A stretch of DNA of 64,000 nt from assembly GCF_015142735.1 (NCBI RefSeq), contig NZ_JACSPN010000007.1:111723-175722 (forward strand). The letters run 5' to 3'. Numbering within the stretch: position 1 is the stretch's first letter; each line of letters begins with the position of its first letter. Origin of the DNA: Oerskovia douganii. Its GTDB lineage: Bacteria > Actinomycetota > Actinomycetes > Actinomycetales > Cellulomonadaceae. Position numbers and translations under genes: made by a program. Of the stretch, positions 19,755 to 28,995 are shown piece after piece. A model generated the notes under the pieces. The model saw only the letters and a program-made list of their open reading frames with translations, searched no databases and was not told where the DNA came from.

Positions 19755-22439
19755 GTGACGGACGAGACTCCCGAGCAGGACGAGAACCAGGGAACCCTCC
19801 CCGGGGACGGGACCGAGGCGGCGCTGGGGGCCGACGGCACGGTCGCCGTGCACCACGGCCGGATCGCGCAGGTGGACCTGCAGCTCGAGATGCAGCGCTC
19901 GTACCTCGACTACGCGATGAGCGTCATCGTGGGCCGTGCGCTGCCGGACGTGCGTGACGGGCTCAAGCCCGTGCACCGTCGCGTCCTGTACGCGATGCAC
20001 GACGGCGGCTACCGCCCCGACCGTGCGTTCTCCAAGTGCAGCCGTGTCGTCGGCGACGTCATGGGCAAGTTCCACCCGCACGGCGACACCTCGATCTACG
20101 ACGCCCTGGTGCGCCTGGTCCAGGACTGGTCCCTGCGCTACCCGCTGGCCGCCGGGCAGGGGAACTTCGGCTCCCCGGGCAACGACCCCGCGGCAGCGCC
20201 GCGATACACCGAGTGCCGCATGGCGCCGCTGGCCACCGAGATGGTCCGGGACATCGACAAGGAGACGGTCGACTTCCAGGACAACTACGACGGCCGGACG
20301 CAGGAGCCCGTCGTCCTGCCCTCGCGCTTCCCGAACCTGCTGGTCAACGGCTCGGCCGGGATCGCCGTCGGGATGGCCACGAACATCCCGCCGCACAACC
20401 TCCGTGAGGTCGCGGACGGCGTGAAGTGGCACCTGGAGCACCCCGAGGCCTCCAAGGAGGAGCTGCTCGAGGTCCTGCTGACCAAGATCAAGGGCCCGGA
20501 CTTCCCGACGGGCGCCACGATCCTGGGCCACAAGGGCATCGAGGAGGCGTACCGCACGGGCCGAGGTTCGATCACGATGCGCGCGGTCGTCAACGTCGAG
20601 GAGATCCAGAACCGGATCTGCCTCGTCATCACCGAGCTGCCCTACCAGGTCAACCCGGACAACCTGGCGCTGCGCATCGCGGACCTGGTCAAGGACGGCA
20701 AGGTCCAGGGCATCGCGGACATCCGTGACGAGACCTCGGGTCGTACGGGCCAGCGCCTGGTCGTCGTGCTCAAGCGCGACGCGGTCGCCAAGGTCGTCCT
20801 GAACAACCTGTACAAGCACACGTCGCTCCAGGAGAACTTCGGCGCGAACATGCTCGCCCTGGTCGACGGGGTGCCGCGCACGCTGAGCATCGACGCGTTC
20901 GTCCGGCACTGGACGACGCACCAGATGGACGTGGTCATGCGCCGCGCCCGGTTCGACCTGCGTGCCAAGGAGGAGCGGGCCCACATCGTCCGTGGCTACC
21001 TCAAGGCGCTCGACGCCCTCGACGCGGTCATCGCGCTCATCCGCGGGTCGGCCACGGTCGAGGACGCGCGCGAGGGGCTCATGGCCCTCCTCGAGGTCGA
21101 CGAGGTCCAGGCACGCGCGATCCTGACGCTCCAGCTGCGGGCACTCGCGGCCATGGAGCGGCAGAAGCTCATCGACGAGTACGCCGAGCTCGAGGCAGCG
21201 ATCAAGGACCTCAACGACATCCTGGCCCGGCCCGAGCGCCAGCGTCAGATCGTGGGCGAGGAGCTCGAGGAGATCGTCGCGCGGTACGGCGACGAGCGCC
21301 GGACCACGATCCTGCCGTACGACGGCGAGGTCTCGATGGAGGACCTCATCGCCGAGGAGGAGGTCGTCGTCACGATCACGCGCGGCGGCTACGCCAAGCG
21401 CACGCGCAGCGACAACTACCGCCAGCAGAAGCGTGGCGGCAAGGGCGTGCGGGGTGCGCAGCTGCGCGAGGACGACATCGTCGACCACTTCTTCGTGACG
21501 ACGACGCACCACTGGCTCCTGTTCTTCACGAACCTCGGCCGGGTGTACCGGGCCAAGGCGTACGAGCTGCCCGAGGGCGGCCGGGACGCCAAGGGGCAGC
21601 ACGTCGCGAACCTGCTGGCGTTCCAGCCGGGCGAGAAGATCGCGCAGGTCCTGGACATGCGCGACTACGACGCGGCCGAGTACCTGGTGCTCGCGACGCG
21701 TCGCGGCCTCGTGAAGAAGACCCGCCTGTCGGAGTACAACTCGCCCCGGTCGGGTGGTCTCATCGCGATCAACCTGCGCGAGGACGAGGAGGGCAACACC
21801 GACGAGCTCGTCTCGGCCCGTCTCGTGGACGCGACGGACGACCTGATCCTGGTCTCGCGCAAGGGCCAGTCGATCCGCTTCACGGCCGACGACGAGGCGA
21901 TGCGTCCGCTGGGGCGCTCGACCTCGGGTGTCACGGGCATGAAGTTCCGCGACGAGGACGACCTGCTGGCCATGGACGTCGTCCGTGACGACGCGTACCT
22001 GTTCACGGTCACGGAGGGCGGGATCGCGAAGCGGACCCAGCTCACCGAGGACAACTACCGGGTCCAGGGCCGCGCAGGGTTCGGCATCAAGGTGGCGAAC
22101 CTGCCCGAGCGCAACGGTGACCTGGTCGGCGCCCTCGTGGTGGACGACGACGACGAGGTCCTCGTGATCATGGAGCGGGGCAAGATCGTCCGTTCGTCGG
22201 TCGACGAGGTCAAGCCCACGGGCCGCACGTCGCAGGGCGTCATCTTCGCCAAGCCGGACAAGAACGACAAGATCATCGCCGTTGCCCGTAATGTCGAACG
22301 TCGGCTGGGAGAGGATCGGGATACCGTGGACGAGGACGCGTCCGAGCAGGGGCAGTCCGAGGTCGCCTCTCCCGCCAGCACGACCGGGCAGGAGGCTTCG
22401 TCGGAAGCGGCCCCCGGAGCCACCGAGGATGGTAGATGA
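19755..22439 (+). CDS. gyrA: DNA gyrase subunit A
   Basis: DNA-cleaving subunit of 894 aa. The catalytic Tyr lies in [11 protein letters not shown] and the quinolone region reads [17 protein letters not shown], so the residue equivalent to E. coli Ser83 is Thr and Asp87 is kept. The C-terminal DNA-wrapping beta-pinwheel includes the GyrA-box [12 protein letters not shown]. The last 50 residues are acidic and low complexity. Start is GTG, and the stop overlaps the next ATG (ATGA). Confidence 0.98.
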   Translation: MTDETPEQDENQGTLPGDGTEAALGADGTVAVHHGRIAQVDLQLEMQRSYLDYAMSVIVGRALPDVRDGLKPVHRRVLYAMHDGGYRPDRAFSKCSRVVGDVMGKFHPHGDTSIYDALVRLVQDWSLRYPLAAGQGNFGSPGNDPAAAPRYTECRMAPLATEMVRDIDKETVDFQDNYDGRTQEPVVLPSRFPNLLVNGSAGIAVGMATNIPPHNLREVADGVKWHLEHPEASKEELLEVLLTKIKGPDFPTGATILGHKGIEEAYRTGRGSITMRAVVNVEEIQNRICLVITELPYQVNPDNLALRIADLVKDGKVQGIADIRDETSGRTGQRLVVVLKRDAVAKVVLNNLYKHTSLQENFGANMLALVDGVPRTLSIDAFVRHWTTHQMDVVMRRARFDLRAKEERAHIVRGYLKALDALDAVIALIRGSATVEDAREGLMALLEVDEVQARAILTLQLRALAAMERQKLIDEYAELEAAIKDLNDILARPERQRQIVGEELEEIVARYGDERRTTILPYDGEVSMEDLIAEEEVVVTITRGGYAKRTRSDNYRQQKRGGKGVRGAQLREDDIVDHFFVTTTHHWLLFFTNLGRVYRAKAYELPEGGRDAKGQHVANLLAFQPGEKIAQVLDMRDYDAAEYLVLATRRGLVKKTRLSEYNSPRSGGLIAINLREDEEGNTDELVSARLVDATDDLILVSRKGQSIRFTADDEAMRPLGRSTSGVTGMKFRDEDDLLAMDVVRDDAYLFTVTEGGIAKRTQLTEDNYRVQGRAGFGIKVANLPERNGDLVGALVVDDDDEVLVIMERGKIVRSSVDEVKPTGRTSQGVIFAKPDKNDKIIAVARNVERRLGEDRDTVDEDASEQGQSEVASPASTTGQEASSEAAPGATEDGR

Positions 22440-23389
22440 GCAGCGAGAAGAAGTCCCCGCCGACGATCGTGCCGAAGGTGGTGCCGCCACGTCCTGACGA
22501 GGTGACGAGCACCGCCACCCGCCCACCGGCGAGCAACGGCACCGCACGGACCGCAGGGGGCGGGACGACCAACGGTGCGCAGCCCGGGGCGAGCGCCCCG
22601 GTGCCGCCGCCACCTCCGACGACCGGCGCTGCGCCGTCGGGCGGGACGGTGGCGGGCGGCGAGCCCGTGCCGCCGCCGCCCTCGGCCGGCTCGACCGCAC
22701 GGTCCGGCGCGCTCAAGGCGGCTGCGGCCGCCATGGCGACCGCCAAGGCTGCTGCCAAGAAGCTGGCGGAGCCCGCCCCGGCGCCCACGCCGACCAAGCA
22801 GAGCGAGAAGTCCTCCGACGAGATCGACGACCGGACGGTGCCACGAGTGACGACCAACTCGACCAGCACGGGGAAGCCTTCCGTGGGCGAGACCCGGGAA
22901 GTGCCTGCGATGCACTACACCGCGGCAGGGTTCAGCGGATCGGCGAGCCCCGTCACGGGCAGCACGCCGGCGACCGGCGAGGCACAGCCCGGGACCGGTG
23001 CGACGCCCGCGGCGCGCCCCGCCGACGGCCCTCGCCGGGTGCGGCTCGCGATCTCGCGCGTCGACCCCTGGTCGGTCATGAAGCTGTCGTTCCTGCTGGC
23101 CGTGGCGATCGGGATCATGACGGTCGTCGCGACGGCGGTCCTGTGGACGGTCCTGGACGGCATGGGCGTCTTCACCGAGACCGATGCGCTGATCCGCAGC
23201 ATCGTCGGCGAGGAGTCGAAGGTCGACGTCCTGCAGCTCGTGGAGTTCAACCGCGTGGTCGCGCTGTCGACCTTGATCGCGATCGTGAACATGGTGCTCA
23301 TCACAGCGCTGTCCACGATCATGGCGTTCATCTACAACATCGTCGCGGCGATGGTGGGCGGAATCCACCTGACCCTGACGGACGACTAG
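22436..23389 (+). CDS. DUF3566 transmembrane protein
   Basis: A 317-aa protein with a long disordered Pro/Ala/Gly-rich N-terminus (about 1-195) and a C-terminal DUF3566 domain (from [20 protein letters not shown]). Two membrane helices are visible: about 215-240 ([20 protein letters not shown]) and about 283-310. This gene follows gyrA in nearly all actinobacteria and is translationally coupled here by an ATGA overlap. Its function is not established; topology and position suggest an envelope role (inference). Confidence 0.92.
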   Translation: MSSEKKSPPTIVPKVVPPRPDEVTSTATRPPASNGTARTAGGGTTNGAQPGASAPVPPPPPTTGAAPSGGTVAGGEPVPPPPSAGSTARSGALKAAAAAMATAKAAAKKLAEPAPAPTPTKQSEKSSDEIDDRTVPRVTTNSTSTGKPSVGETREVPAMHYTAAGFSGSASPVTGSTPATGEAQPGTGATPAARPADGPRRVRLAISRVDPWSVMKLSFLLAVAIGIMTVVATAVLWTVLDGMGVFTETDALIRSIVGEESKVDVLQLVEFNRVVALSTLIAIVNMVLITALSTIMAFIYNIVAAMVGGIHLTLTDD

Positions 23390-23404
23390 GATATAACGCA
23401 CCAT

Positions 23405-23464
23405 ACCGGGACGTCGTCCGGAGGCCCTGACAGGGCGTCGGAGCACGTCGGACGATGTCCCGGT
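23405..23464 (+). terminator. Terminator after the gyrB-gyrA-DUF3566 unit
   Basis: A 16-bp stem (23405-23420 with 23449-23464, one mismatch) enclosing a smaller hairpin at about 23423-23436, starting 16 bases after the DUF3566 stop. Confidence 0.6.
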
Positions 23465-23517
23465 TTGGGCGCACCCCGAGAAGTGCGGTAGTCTCAAGCG
23501 CTGCCGCAGCACAGCAA

Positions 23518-23591
23518 GGGCCTATAGCTCAGACGGTTAGAGCGCTTCCCTGATAAGGAAGAGGTCAGAGGTTCAAGTCCTCTTAGGCCCA
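23518..23591 (+). tRNA. tRNA-Ile (GAT)
   Basis: Cloverleaf of 74 nt: acceptor GGGCCTA pairs with TAGGCCC, discriminator A at 23591. The anticodon stem CTTCC/GGAAG encloses CTGATAA with anticodon GAT at 23552-23554. The T arm has GGTTCAAGTCC. No CCA is encoded. The position after gyrA is standard for this group. Confidence 0.97.
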
Positions 23592-23621
23592 CTGCAGGAA
23601 ACCCACCCGAGGGGGAACGTC

Positions 23622-23741
23622 ATGAAGAAGTTCTTCGCACTGCTGCTCGTTGCCGGCGCCGGATTCTTGATCTGGCGCAAGGTGTCCGAGGACAACAACG
23701 AGCGCGATCTCTGGGCAGAGGTCACCGACACCTTCGAGTGA
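23622..23741 (+). CDS. DLW-39 family small membrane protein
   Basis: A 39-aa ORF between tRNA-Ile and tRNA-Ala, too short for most gene callers. It begins MKKFFALLLVAGAGF, a single hydrophobic helix, continues with WRKVSEDNNE, and ends with the family mark RDLWAEVTDTFE. Exactly 39 residues and the DLW triplet match the small actinobacterial family named for these traits, which is conserved in this spot. GAGGGGG precedes the ATG by about 7 bases. Role unknown. Confidence 0.9.
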   Translation: MKKFFALLLVAGAGFLIWRKVSEDNNERDLWAEVTDTFE

Positions 23742-23771
23742 CGGCCTCTGTGAGGTAGTTCCGCACGATCT

Positions 23772-23844
23772 GGGGCCATGGCGCAATTGGTAGCGCACCT
23801 GCTTTGCAAGCAGGGGGTTGGGGGTTCGAGTCCCCCTGGCTCCA
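23772..23844 (+). tRNA. tRNA-Ala (TGC)
   Basis: Cloverleaf of 73 nt: acceptor GGGGCCA with TGGCTCC (one G-T pair), discriminator A at 23844. Anticodon stem CCTGC/GCAGG encloses TTTGCAA, anticodon TGC at 23805-23807. T-arm loop GGTTCGAGTCC. It follows tRNA-Ile and the DLW-39 gene. Confidence 0.97.
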
Positions 23845-23855
23845 CAGCACGAACA

Positions 23856-23893
23856 GGCCGTCGGCCGGGTACAGCACCCGGACGGCGGCCTTT
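23856..23893 (+). terminator. Hairpin after tRNA-Ala
   Basis: Imperfect 15-bp stem (23856-23870 with 23876-23890, 12 of 15 paired) followed by TTT, placed 11 bases after the tRNA. Confidence 0.5.
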
Positions 23894-23980
23894 CGCGTGC
23901 CCGCAGCAGGACGTCTCGCCGCCAGGCCGTGGCGGTGCACCGGCACCCGCCCGACGAGCTCCGTGGTGCCCCCTCGACGA

Positions 23981-24019
23981 CGAAGGCCCTGACCCGAGGT
24001 GATCGGGTCAGGGCCTTCG
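23981..24019 (-). terminator. Terminator of the 24050-25036 gene
   Basis: Perfect 16-bp stem (23981-23996 with 24004-24019) and a 7-base loop, about 30 bases beyond the stop of the leftward gene. It may also stop rightward readthrough from tRNA-Ala. Confidence 0.75.
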
Positions 24020-24049
24020 TGCTGCGGGCGCTGGTGCGCCGTGCGTGGG

Positions 24050-25036
24050 TCAGACGGTCGGCTTCGTGTCGTCGCCGGCCGCGTCGCCCTCGCTGCCCGA
24101 CGGCGCAGCGTCCTTGGCGCGGCTCGTCGCCTTGCGCGTGGCCTCCTTGGCCTCGCTCACGGCGTCCTTGGCCTTGCCCGTGATCTTCTCACCGGCGTCC
24201 GTGACGGCCTCCTGCACCTTGCCGGTCGTCTCGCGGCCCTTGGCGACAGCGACGCCCGCGGCCTCGCCCACCGCCTCGGCGGCGTTGTTGACGGCCGCAC
24301 GGGCGTCCTCGAAGGTCGAGGCGGGGACCTGGTCCCAGGGCTCGGCCCAGGGGTCGGTCGTGGGCTGCGCGCGACGCCACAGGACGTAGGCACCGCCTGC
24401 GGCCGTGACACCGCCCACTACCCACCACAGCGCCTTGCTCTTCTTCTGCGGGTCGGCCATGTCCGCAGCGGCAGTGAGCCGTGCGGGGGCGGCCTTGGCT
24501 GCCTTCTTCGCGGAGGCGGCCGAGGAGTCGATGCCGCGCTTGGCAGCCTTCGCCGCCTTCTTGGCGGTCTTCCTCGCGGCCTTCTTGGAGGCAGTGCCGG
24601 CGGCGACCGCGGACGCGGCCGTGGCGGCGGCAGCGGCCTCCACGTTGCGGGACGCGGAGTCCGCGGCGGCAGCCGCAGCAGCGTTGAAGCTCGCGACGAT
24701 CTTGGGCAGGACCTCGTCCACGAGCTTGTCGTGAGCCGTGTCGATCGCCGGACCGGCCTTCTCGGCGGCCTTCTCGACCCGGGGAGCCGCGGCCTGCAGG
24801 CTGTCCTGCCACGCCTTCTCCAGGCGGGGCGTGACCCACTCGACGAAGGCCTCGACCTTGGGCTGTCCCCAGTCCTTGGTCTGCCCTGCGAGGTGGGCCG
24901 CCGAGCTCTGTGCCTTGGTGCCCGCCTCGCCGACGAGCGCGGCGAGCTCTGCGGCCTGATCCTTGATCTTCTCGGAGTCGATCGACGAGAGAGTGTCGTT
25001 CACGGCTCGGGCGGAACGGCGGGTGCGGTCGGACAT
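24050..25036 (-). CDS. Ala/Lys-rich membrane-anchored helical protein, function unknown
   Basis: A 328-aa protein not assigned to a named family. It is mostly predicted helix rich in Ala, Lys, Asp and Glu, with histone-like KKAARKTAKKAAKAAKRG near residue 155. A single membrane helix (ALWWVVGGVTAAGGAYVLWRR, about 206-226) is followed by a conserved-looking TTDPWAEPWDQ and a second Ala/Lys-rich tail. Such proteins recur between tRNA-Ala and the cyclophilin gene in related genomes. It is transcribed alone, opposite to its neighbours, and has its own strong terminator. A role at the envelope or nucleoid is speculative. Confidence 0.8.
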   Translation of the reverse strand: MSDRTRRSARAVNDTLSSIDSEKIKDQAAELAALVGEAGTKAQSSAAHLAGQTKDWGQPKVEAFVEWVTPRLEKAWQDSLQAAAPRVEKAAEKAGPAIDTAHDKLVDEVLPKIVASFNAAAAAAADSASRNVEAAAAATAASAVAAGTASKKAARKTAKKAAKAAKRGIDSSAASAKKAAKAAPARLTAAADMADPQKKSKALWWVVGGVTAAGGAYVLWRRAQPTTDPWAEPWDQVPASTFEDARAAVNNAAEAVGEAAGVAVAKGRETTGKVQEAVTDAGEKITGKAKDAVSEAKEATRKATSRAKDAAPSGSEGDAAGDDTKPTV

Positions 25037-25187
25037 GGAGCCTCCTGGTGTTCGCAGTGCTGGTCAGGGTCGCTGGGACTCCACTCTGCCACCGCGCCTG
25101 GGGACCCGCGAGGCAAGCGCGCCGGTGGGTTCGGCGCGGGAACGGGCGACTCGCCGACGCCACAGCACGTCATGTGAGAATGAAGCC

Positions 25188-25727
25188 ATGTTCGCAACCC
25201 TCCACACCACTGCTGGTGACATCCGTATCGAGCTCCTGCCGAACCACGCGCCCAAGACGGTGGCGAACTTCACCGGACTGGCGAAGGGCACCACGACCTG
25301 GACGGACCCGCGCACGGGCGCCGAGAGCAACGCTCCGTTCTACGACGGCCTCATCTTCCACCGCGTGATCCAGGACTTCATGATCCAGGGCGGCTGCCCG
25401 CTGGGCACCGGTACGGGTGGTCCTGGCTACACGTTCAACGACGAGATCCACCCCGAGCTGCAGTTCGACCGCCCGTACCTGCTGGCCATGGCCAACGCGG
25501 GTTCGCGTCGCAACCCGGTCTCGGGCGAGGTCGAGGGCACCAACGGGTCCCAGTTCTTCATCTCGACGATCCCCACGCCGTGGCTCAACGGCAAGCACAC
25601 GATCTTCGGCGAGGTCGCGGACGACGAGTCCCGCGCGGTCGTGGACGCGATCAACGCGACCCGCACCCGCCCGGGCGACCGCCCGGTCGAGGACATCGTC
25701 ATCACCTCGGTCACCATCGAGGACTGA
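25188..25727 (+). CDS. ppiA: Peptidyl-prolyl cis-trans isomerase, cyclophilin type
   Basis: Cytoplasmic cyclophilin of 179 aa that speeds proline isomerisation. Family motifs are FHRVIQDFMIQGGCP, which includes the catalytic Arg, GTNGSQFFIST, and WLNGKHTIFGEV. The chosen ATG gives MFATLHTTAGDIRIELLP, the normal actinobacterial start; upstream in-frame codons are non-conserved. The stop is followed immediately by the rhomboid gene. Confidence 0.95.
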   Translation: MFATLHTTAGDIRIELLPNHAPKTVANFTGLAKGTTTWTDPRTGAESNAPFYDGLIFHRVIQDFMIQGGCPLGTGTGGPGYTFNDEIHPELQFDRPYLLAMANAGSRRNPVSGEVEGTNGSQFFISTIPTPWLNGKHTIFGEVADDESRAVVDAINATRTRPGDRPVEDIVITSVTIED

Positions 25728-25777
25728 CCATCTCCGTCCCCGCCTTCGGGACACCGGGGCCGGCGCAGCCGGCCCCG

Positions 25778-26608
25778 GTGTGTCCCCGACACCCCGACCG
25801 CGTCTCCTACGTCCGCTGCCAGCGCTGCGGCCGTCCGGCCTGCCCCGAGTGCCAGCGTCCGGCCGCGGTGGGCATCCAGTGCGTCGACTGCGTGCGCGAG
25901 CAGGCGAGGTCCGCACCGCAGACGAAGACGGCCTTCGGCGGGACCGTCCGGACGGGGCGCCCGGTCGTCACGCTGACGATCATCGCCCTGTGCGTCGTGA
26001 GCTGGTTGCTCCAGCGGGTCACGGGGGGCGAGTGGACCCAGCTGCTGGCGTTCGCACCGTTCATCGGCGACGTGCAGCCCTACCGCTTCCTGACTGCGGC
26101 GTTCCTGCACTCCTCGAGCGTCTTCCACATCCTGTTCAACATGTACGCGTTGTGGATCACCGGGCCCTTCCTGGAGCAGATGCTCGGGAGGGCGCGCTTC
26201 ATCGCGCTGTACGTGCTCGCGGCCGTCGGCGGGTCGGTCGGCGTCGTGCTGCTGGCGCAGCCCACGATCGACGGCGGGTGGTTCACACCGGTGGTCGGTG
26301 CGTCGGGCGCCGTGTTCGGGCTCTTCGGGGCGATCCTCGTCGTCCTGCGCCGACTGGGCCGCAACGCCGCCCAGATCCTGGTGCTGATCGGGATCAACTT
26401 CGCGATCGGCTTCATGATCGACAACATCGCGTGGCAGGCGCACCTGGGCGGGCTCGTCGTGGGACTCGTGCTCGGGGCCGGCTACGCATATGCCCCGAAG
26501 GAACGCCGCAGGCTGTGGAGCGTGGGCATCACGGTGCTGGTCGCGGCCGTCTTGCTCGTGCTCACGGTGCTCAAGTACGCGTCGGCCCCGGCCTTCATGC
26601 TGTCCTGA
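25778..26608 (+). CDS. Rhomboid-family intramembrane serine protease with N-terminal zinc-finger-like segment
   Basis: Membrane protease of at least 276 aa. The N-terminus holds CPRHPDRVSYVRCQRCGRP and CPECQRP and IQCVDC, a set of Cys/His typical of a small zinc-binding domain in actinobacterial rhomboids. Six or so membrane helices follow. The catalytic Ser lies in GASGAVFGLFG, the catalytic His in AHLGGLVVG, and FHILFNMYALW is the conserved HxxxN helix. The start is unclear: GTG at 25778 is the first standard start after the ppi stop, but a CTG overlapping that stop (25724) would add 18 residues. Substrates are unknown. Confidence 0.9.
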   Translation: MCPRHPDRVSYVRCQRCGRPACPECQRPAAVGIQCVDCVREQARSAPQTKTAFGGTVRTGRPVVTLTIIALCVVSWLLQRVTGGEWTQLLAFAPFIGDVQPYRFLTAAFLHSSSVFHILFNMYALWITGPFLEQMLGRARFIALYVLAAVGGSVGVVLLAQPTIDGGWFTPVVGASGAVFGLFGAILVVLRRLGRNAAQILVLIGINFAIGFMIDNIAWQAHLGGLVVGLVLGAGYAYAPKERRRLWSVGITVLVAAVLLVLTVLKYASAPAFMLS

Positions 26609-26631
26609 GCCGATTACTCGACCTCGAATAG

Positions 26632-26704
26632 TTATCCACAGAGTTACTCACACCTGTGGAACTACACCCGTGTAGTTATCCACAGGGTGAGTGGATCTGT
26701 GGAC
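26632..26704. promoter_or_regulatory. DnaA-box cluster between rhomboid and crgA
   Basis: Two perfect TTATCCACA boxes in the same orientation (26632-26640 and 26676-26684) inside a repeated GTTATCCACAG context 44 bp apart, with partial boxes TGTGGAACT (about 26655) and TGTGGACGG (26698). The genes on both sides converge, so this is not an obvious promoter. Confidence 0.7.
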
Positions 26705-26757
26705 GGCGGGCCGCCGAGACCGACTGGGCGAGGACACCGGGCCCTCGCCCGGTCGGG

Positions 26758-27012
26758 CTACTTCCAGCGGGTCGTCAGGACGAACCCGGCGATGATGAAC
26801 GAGAAGCCGATCGCCAGGTTCCACTGCCGGATCGCCGGGATCGGCAGGCCCAGACCGTTGCTGGTGAGGTAGTAGAGGACGATCCACGCCAGACCCACCA
26901 GCATCAGGGTCAGCATCGTCGGTACCAGCCAGCGGGGGTTGCCGGTCTCAGGCTTCTTCACCTGCGGGGGCTTCACCTTGACGGGCTTCTTGCGGGACTT
27001 CGACTCGGGCAC
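26758..27012 (-). CDS. crgA: Cell division protein CrgA
   Basis: Small membrane protein of 84 aa with a basic Lys/Pro-rich N-terminus (residues 1-25) and two membrane helices (about 30-50, TMLTLMLVGLAWIVLYYLT, and about 63-80, LAIGFSFIIAGFVLTTRW). GNPRWLVPTM and the intervening LGLPIPAIRQWN are family features. In mycobacteria and Streptomyces CrgA works at the divisome with FtsZ, FtsI and PBPs. It sits near the PASTA-kinase operon, as is usual. Confidence 0.95.
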   Translation of the reverse strand: MPESKSRKKPVKVKPPQVKKPETGNPRWLVPTMLTLMLVGLAWIVLYYLTSNGLGLPIPAIRQWNLAIGFSFIIAGFVLTTRWK

Positions 27013-27184
27013 GAGAGCTGGCTCCTGTCCTCGGTTTGCGCGTTCCTGGCACGGGTGGTGTGCAGGAGCTGTGTCGGGTGGGACGAAGCGACTGCGCGCG
27101 ACGTCGTGAACGGCAACGCCATTCGACGTCTAGCGTAGTGGGCGGACAGAATAGCCGTGTGCACGGTGAGGCGGAGGTGAGCCA

Positions 27185-28018
27185 GTGAGCCAGGACGAGG
27201 GGAACGTCGACATGACCCGCAGCGGGCCAGAGGGCGTCGACGGCCGTGAGACGCCCGGTGACGGCGCGCCGGCCGCGGCAGGAGGGATCCTCTCGCGTGG
27301 TCGACGTGTCCGGTCCGGCGTCACCGTCCTCCTGGTCCTCGCGCTCTCGGGGCTGATGTTCACCGCGAGCGCGCGCCTGGCACGCAACCAGGACGGGCGG
27401 CACCCGCAGAACCTCACGGAGCTCGTGCAGAGCGAGGAGCGCCGCGTCAAGAGCATGACGGAGAAGGTGGTCCAGCTCGAGGTCGAGGTGACCGGTCTCG
27501 CCGAGGAGCTGGCCCCCACCGAGGTCGCCGCTCCGGAGGACGTCGTCAACACGGGGATCGTGGCCGGCTCGATGCCGCTCACGGGTCCGGGCCTCAGCGT
27601 CACGCTCGACGACGCGCCGCCGACCCAGCTGGGTCGCGGTGCGACGGTGGACCAGCTCGTGGTCCACCAGCAGGACCTCCAGGACGTCATCAACGCGCTC
27701 TGGGCCGGCGGGGCCGAGGCCATGACCCTCCAGGGGCAGCGCGTCACCCCGACCACCGCCTTCCGTTGCGTCGGCAACGTGCTCAACCTGCACGGTCGTG
27801 TCTTCTCGCCGCCGTACACCGTCTCGGCGATCGGGAACACCGACGCGCTCCAGGCGTCGCTCGACCGGTCGCCGGCGATCGACCTCTACAAGGACTACGT
27901 CGACGCGTTCGGCCTGGGGTGGAAGGTCGAGAGGTCCTCCTCCTTGACCGTCCCGGCGTTCGAGGGCACGACGGACCTGCAGTACGCACGCGTTCCCGGT
28001 GCGAAGGACGATGCGTGA
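27185..28018 (+). CDS. DUF881 family membrane-anchored protein
   Basis: A 277-aa protein with a cytoplasmic disordered N-terminus, one membrane helix (about 45-62, VTVLLVLALSGLMFTAS) and an extracellular part. A coiled-coil segment (LVQSEERRVKSMTEKVVQLEVEV) precedes the DUF881 domain, seen as LTGPGLSVTLDDAPP and NALWAGGAEAMTLQGQRVTP. GTG start with GCGGAGG seven bases upstream. DUF881 proteins lie beside crgA and the kinase operon in most actinobacteria; function is not known. A class E sortase gene often found next to it is absent here. Confidence 0.9.
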   Translation: MSQDEGNVDMTRSGPEGVDGRETPGDGAPAAAGGILSRGRRVRSGVTVLLVLALSGLMFTASARLARNQDGRHPQNLTELVQSEERRVKSMTEKVVQLEVEVTGLAEELAPTEVAAPEDVVNTGIVAGSMPLTGPGLSVTLDDAPPTQLGRGATVDQLVVHQQDLQDVINALWAGGAEAMTLQGQRVTPTTAFRCVGNVLNLHGRVFSPPYTVSAIGNTDALQASLDRSPAIDLYKDYVDAFGLGWKVERSSSLTVPAFEGTTDLQYARVPGAKDDA

Positions 28019-28222
28019 CGCTCTGGTCCTGTGCCGTCCCGTGGTGGACGCGGTGACCGGCTCGGTGCGCCGGCGACGATGATGTACTGAGCACTGCGGC
28101 GCGGACGTGCCCGGGCCGGCCGCTCCGGGACCCGCTGCTGACCGTGCTCCCCGGGTGCCTCCTCCTCGCAGGGCGCACCCCTCCACAACGGAACGACAGT
28201 CGAAGGAACAGGTGGGTAAGGG

Positions 28223-28870
28223 ATGGTCCGCATCCTCGTCGTGGACAACTACGACTCGTTCGTCTACACGATCGTGGGGTACCTGAACCAGCTGGGTGCC
28301 CGGACGGTCGTGGTGCGCAACGACGCCGTCCCTGCGGTCGGCGCAGACGGTCTGTTCCGGGACGACGACGGCGCGTTCGACGGCGTCCTCGTCTCTCCAG
28401 GCCCTGGCACCCCCGCGGAGGCCGGGCAGAGCGAGGAGGTCATCCGCGCCTGTGCGGAGTCGAGGACCCCGCTGCTCGGCGTCTGCCTGGGACACCAGGC
28501 ACTCGCCGAGGTGTACGGCGCGACCGTCACGCACGCTCCCGAGCTCATGCACGGCAAGACGAGCCTGGTCGAGCACCAGGACGTCGGCGTCCTGGCCGGG
28601 CTCCCCTCCCCCTTCACGGCGACGCGCTACCACTCGCTCGCGGTCGTCCCCGAGACGGTCCCGGCGGAGCTGGTCGTCACGGCGACGACCGAGAGCGGGG
28701 TCGTCATGGCGCTCCAGCACAGGGACCTGCCGCTGCACGGCGTGCAGTTCCACCCCGAGTCCGTGCTGACCGAGGGCGGGCACCGCCTCCTGGCGAACTG
28801 GCTCCAGGCCTGCGGGGCGACCGACGCCGTCGAACGCGCGGAGGGGCTCGCGCCGCTCGTGCGACGCTGA
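28223..28870 (+). CDS. pabA: Glutamine amidotransferase, anthranilate/aminodeoxychorismate synthase component II
   Basis: Class I glutaminase of 215 aa that supplies ammonia to chorismate-using synthases for tryptophan or folate. The oxyanion region is VDNYDSFVYT and SPGPGTP, the nucleophile Cys is in GVCLGHQ, and the His-Glu pair is in GVQFHPES. No synthase large subunit is adjacent, which fits the orphan TrpG/PabA gene that precedes pknB in actinobacteria. PabA versus TrpG cannot be told apart from sequence alone. Confidence 0.92.
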   Translation: MVRILVVDNYDSFVYTIVGYLNQLGARTVVVRNDAVPAVGADGLFRDDDGAFDGVLVSPGPGTPAEAGQSEEVIRACAESRTPLLGVCLGHQALAEVYGATVTHAPELMHGKTSLVEHQDVGVLAGLPSPFTATRYHSLAVVPETVPAELVVTATTESGVVMALQHRDLPLHGVQFHPESVLTEGGHRLLANWLQACGATDAVERAEGLAPLVRR

Positions 28871-28919
28871 GGCGACCAGGCGCGTCCCCGGTGAGGCCGC
28901 GCACGGTGCTCGATCCCCG

Positions 28920-28967
28920 GGACGGGTGAGGGCCCGGCACCTCTCGGTGCCGGGCCCTCACCCGTCC
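28920..28967. terminator. Bidirectional terminator between pabA and pknB
   Basis: A 22-bp stem (28920-28941 with 28946-28967) and TCTC loop, almost perfectly paired, between two convergent genes. Confidence 0.85.
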
Positions 28968-28995
28968 TGTGCGCTCTGGCGTCGGCGCACGGCGA

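Noticed and set aside
19975..20120. GyrA quinolone-resistance substitution (Thr at the Ser83-equivalent position)
   Set aside because: This position varies naturally among actinobacteria and Asp87 is intact, so resistance cannot be inferred.
17298..22700. A 1800-aa minus-strand open frame opposite gyrB-gyrA
   Set aside because: It is the Arg/Leu/Val-rich antisense shadow of two highly conserved genes; high GC in codon position three keeps such frames open.
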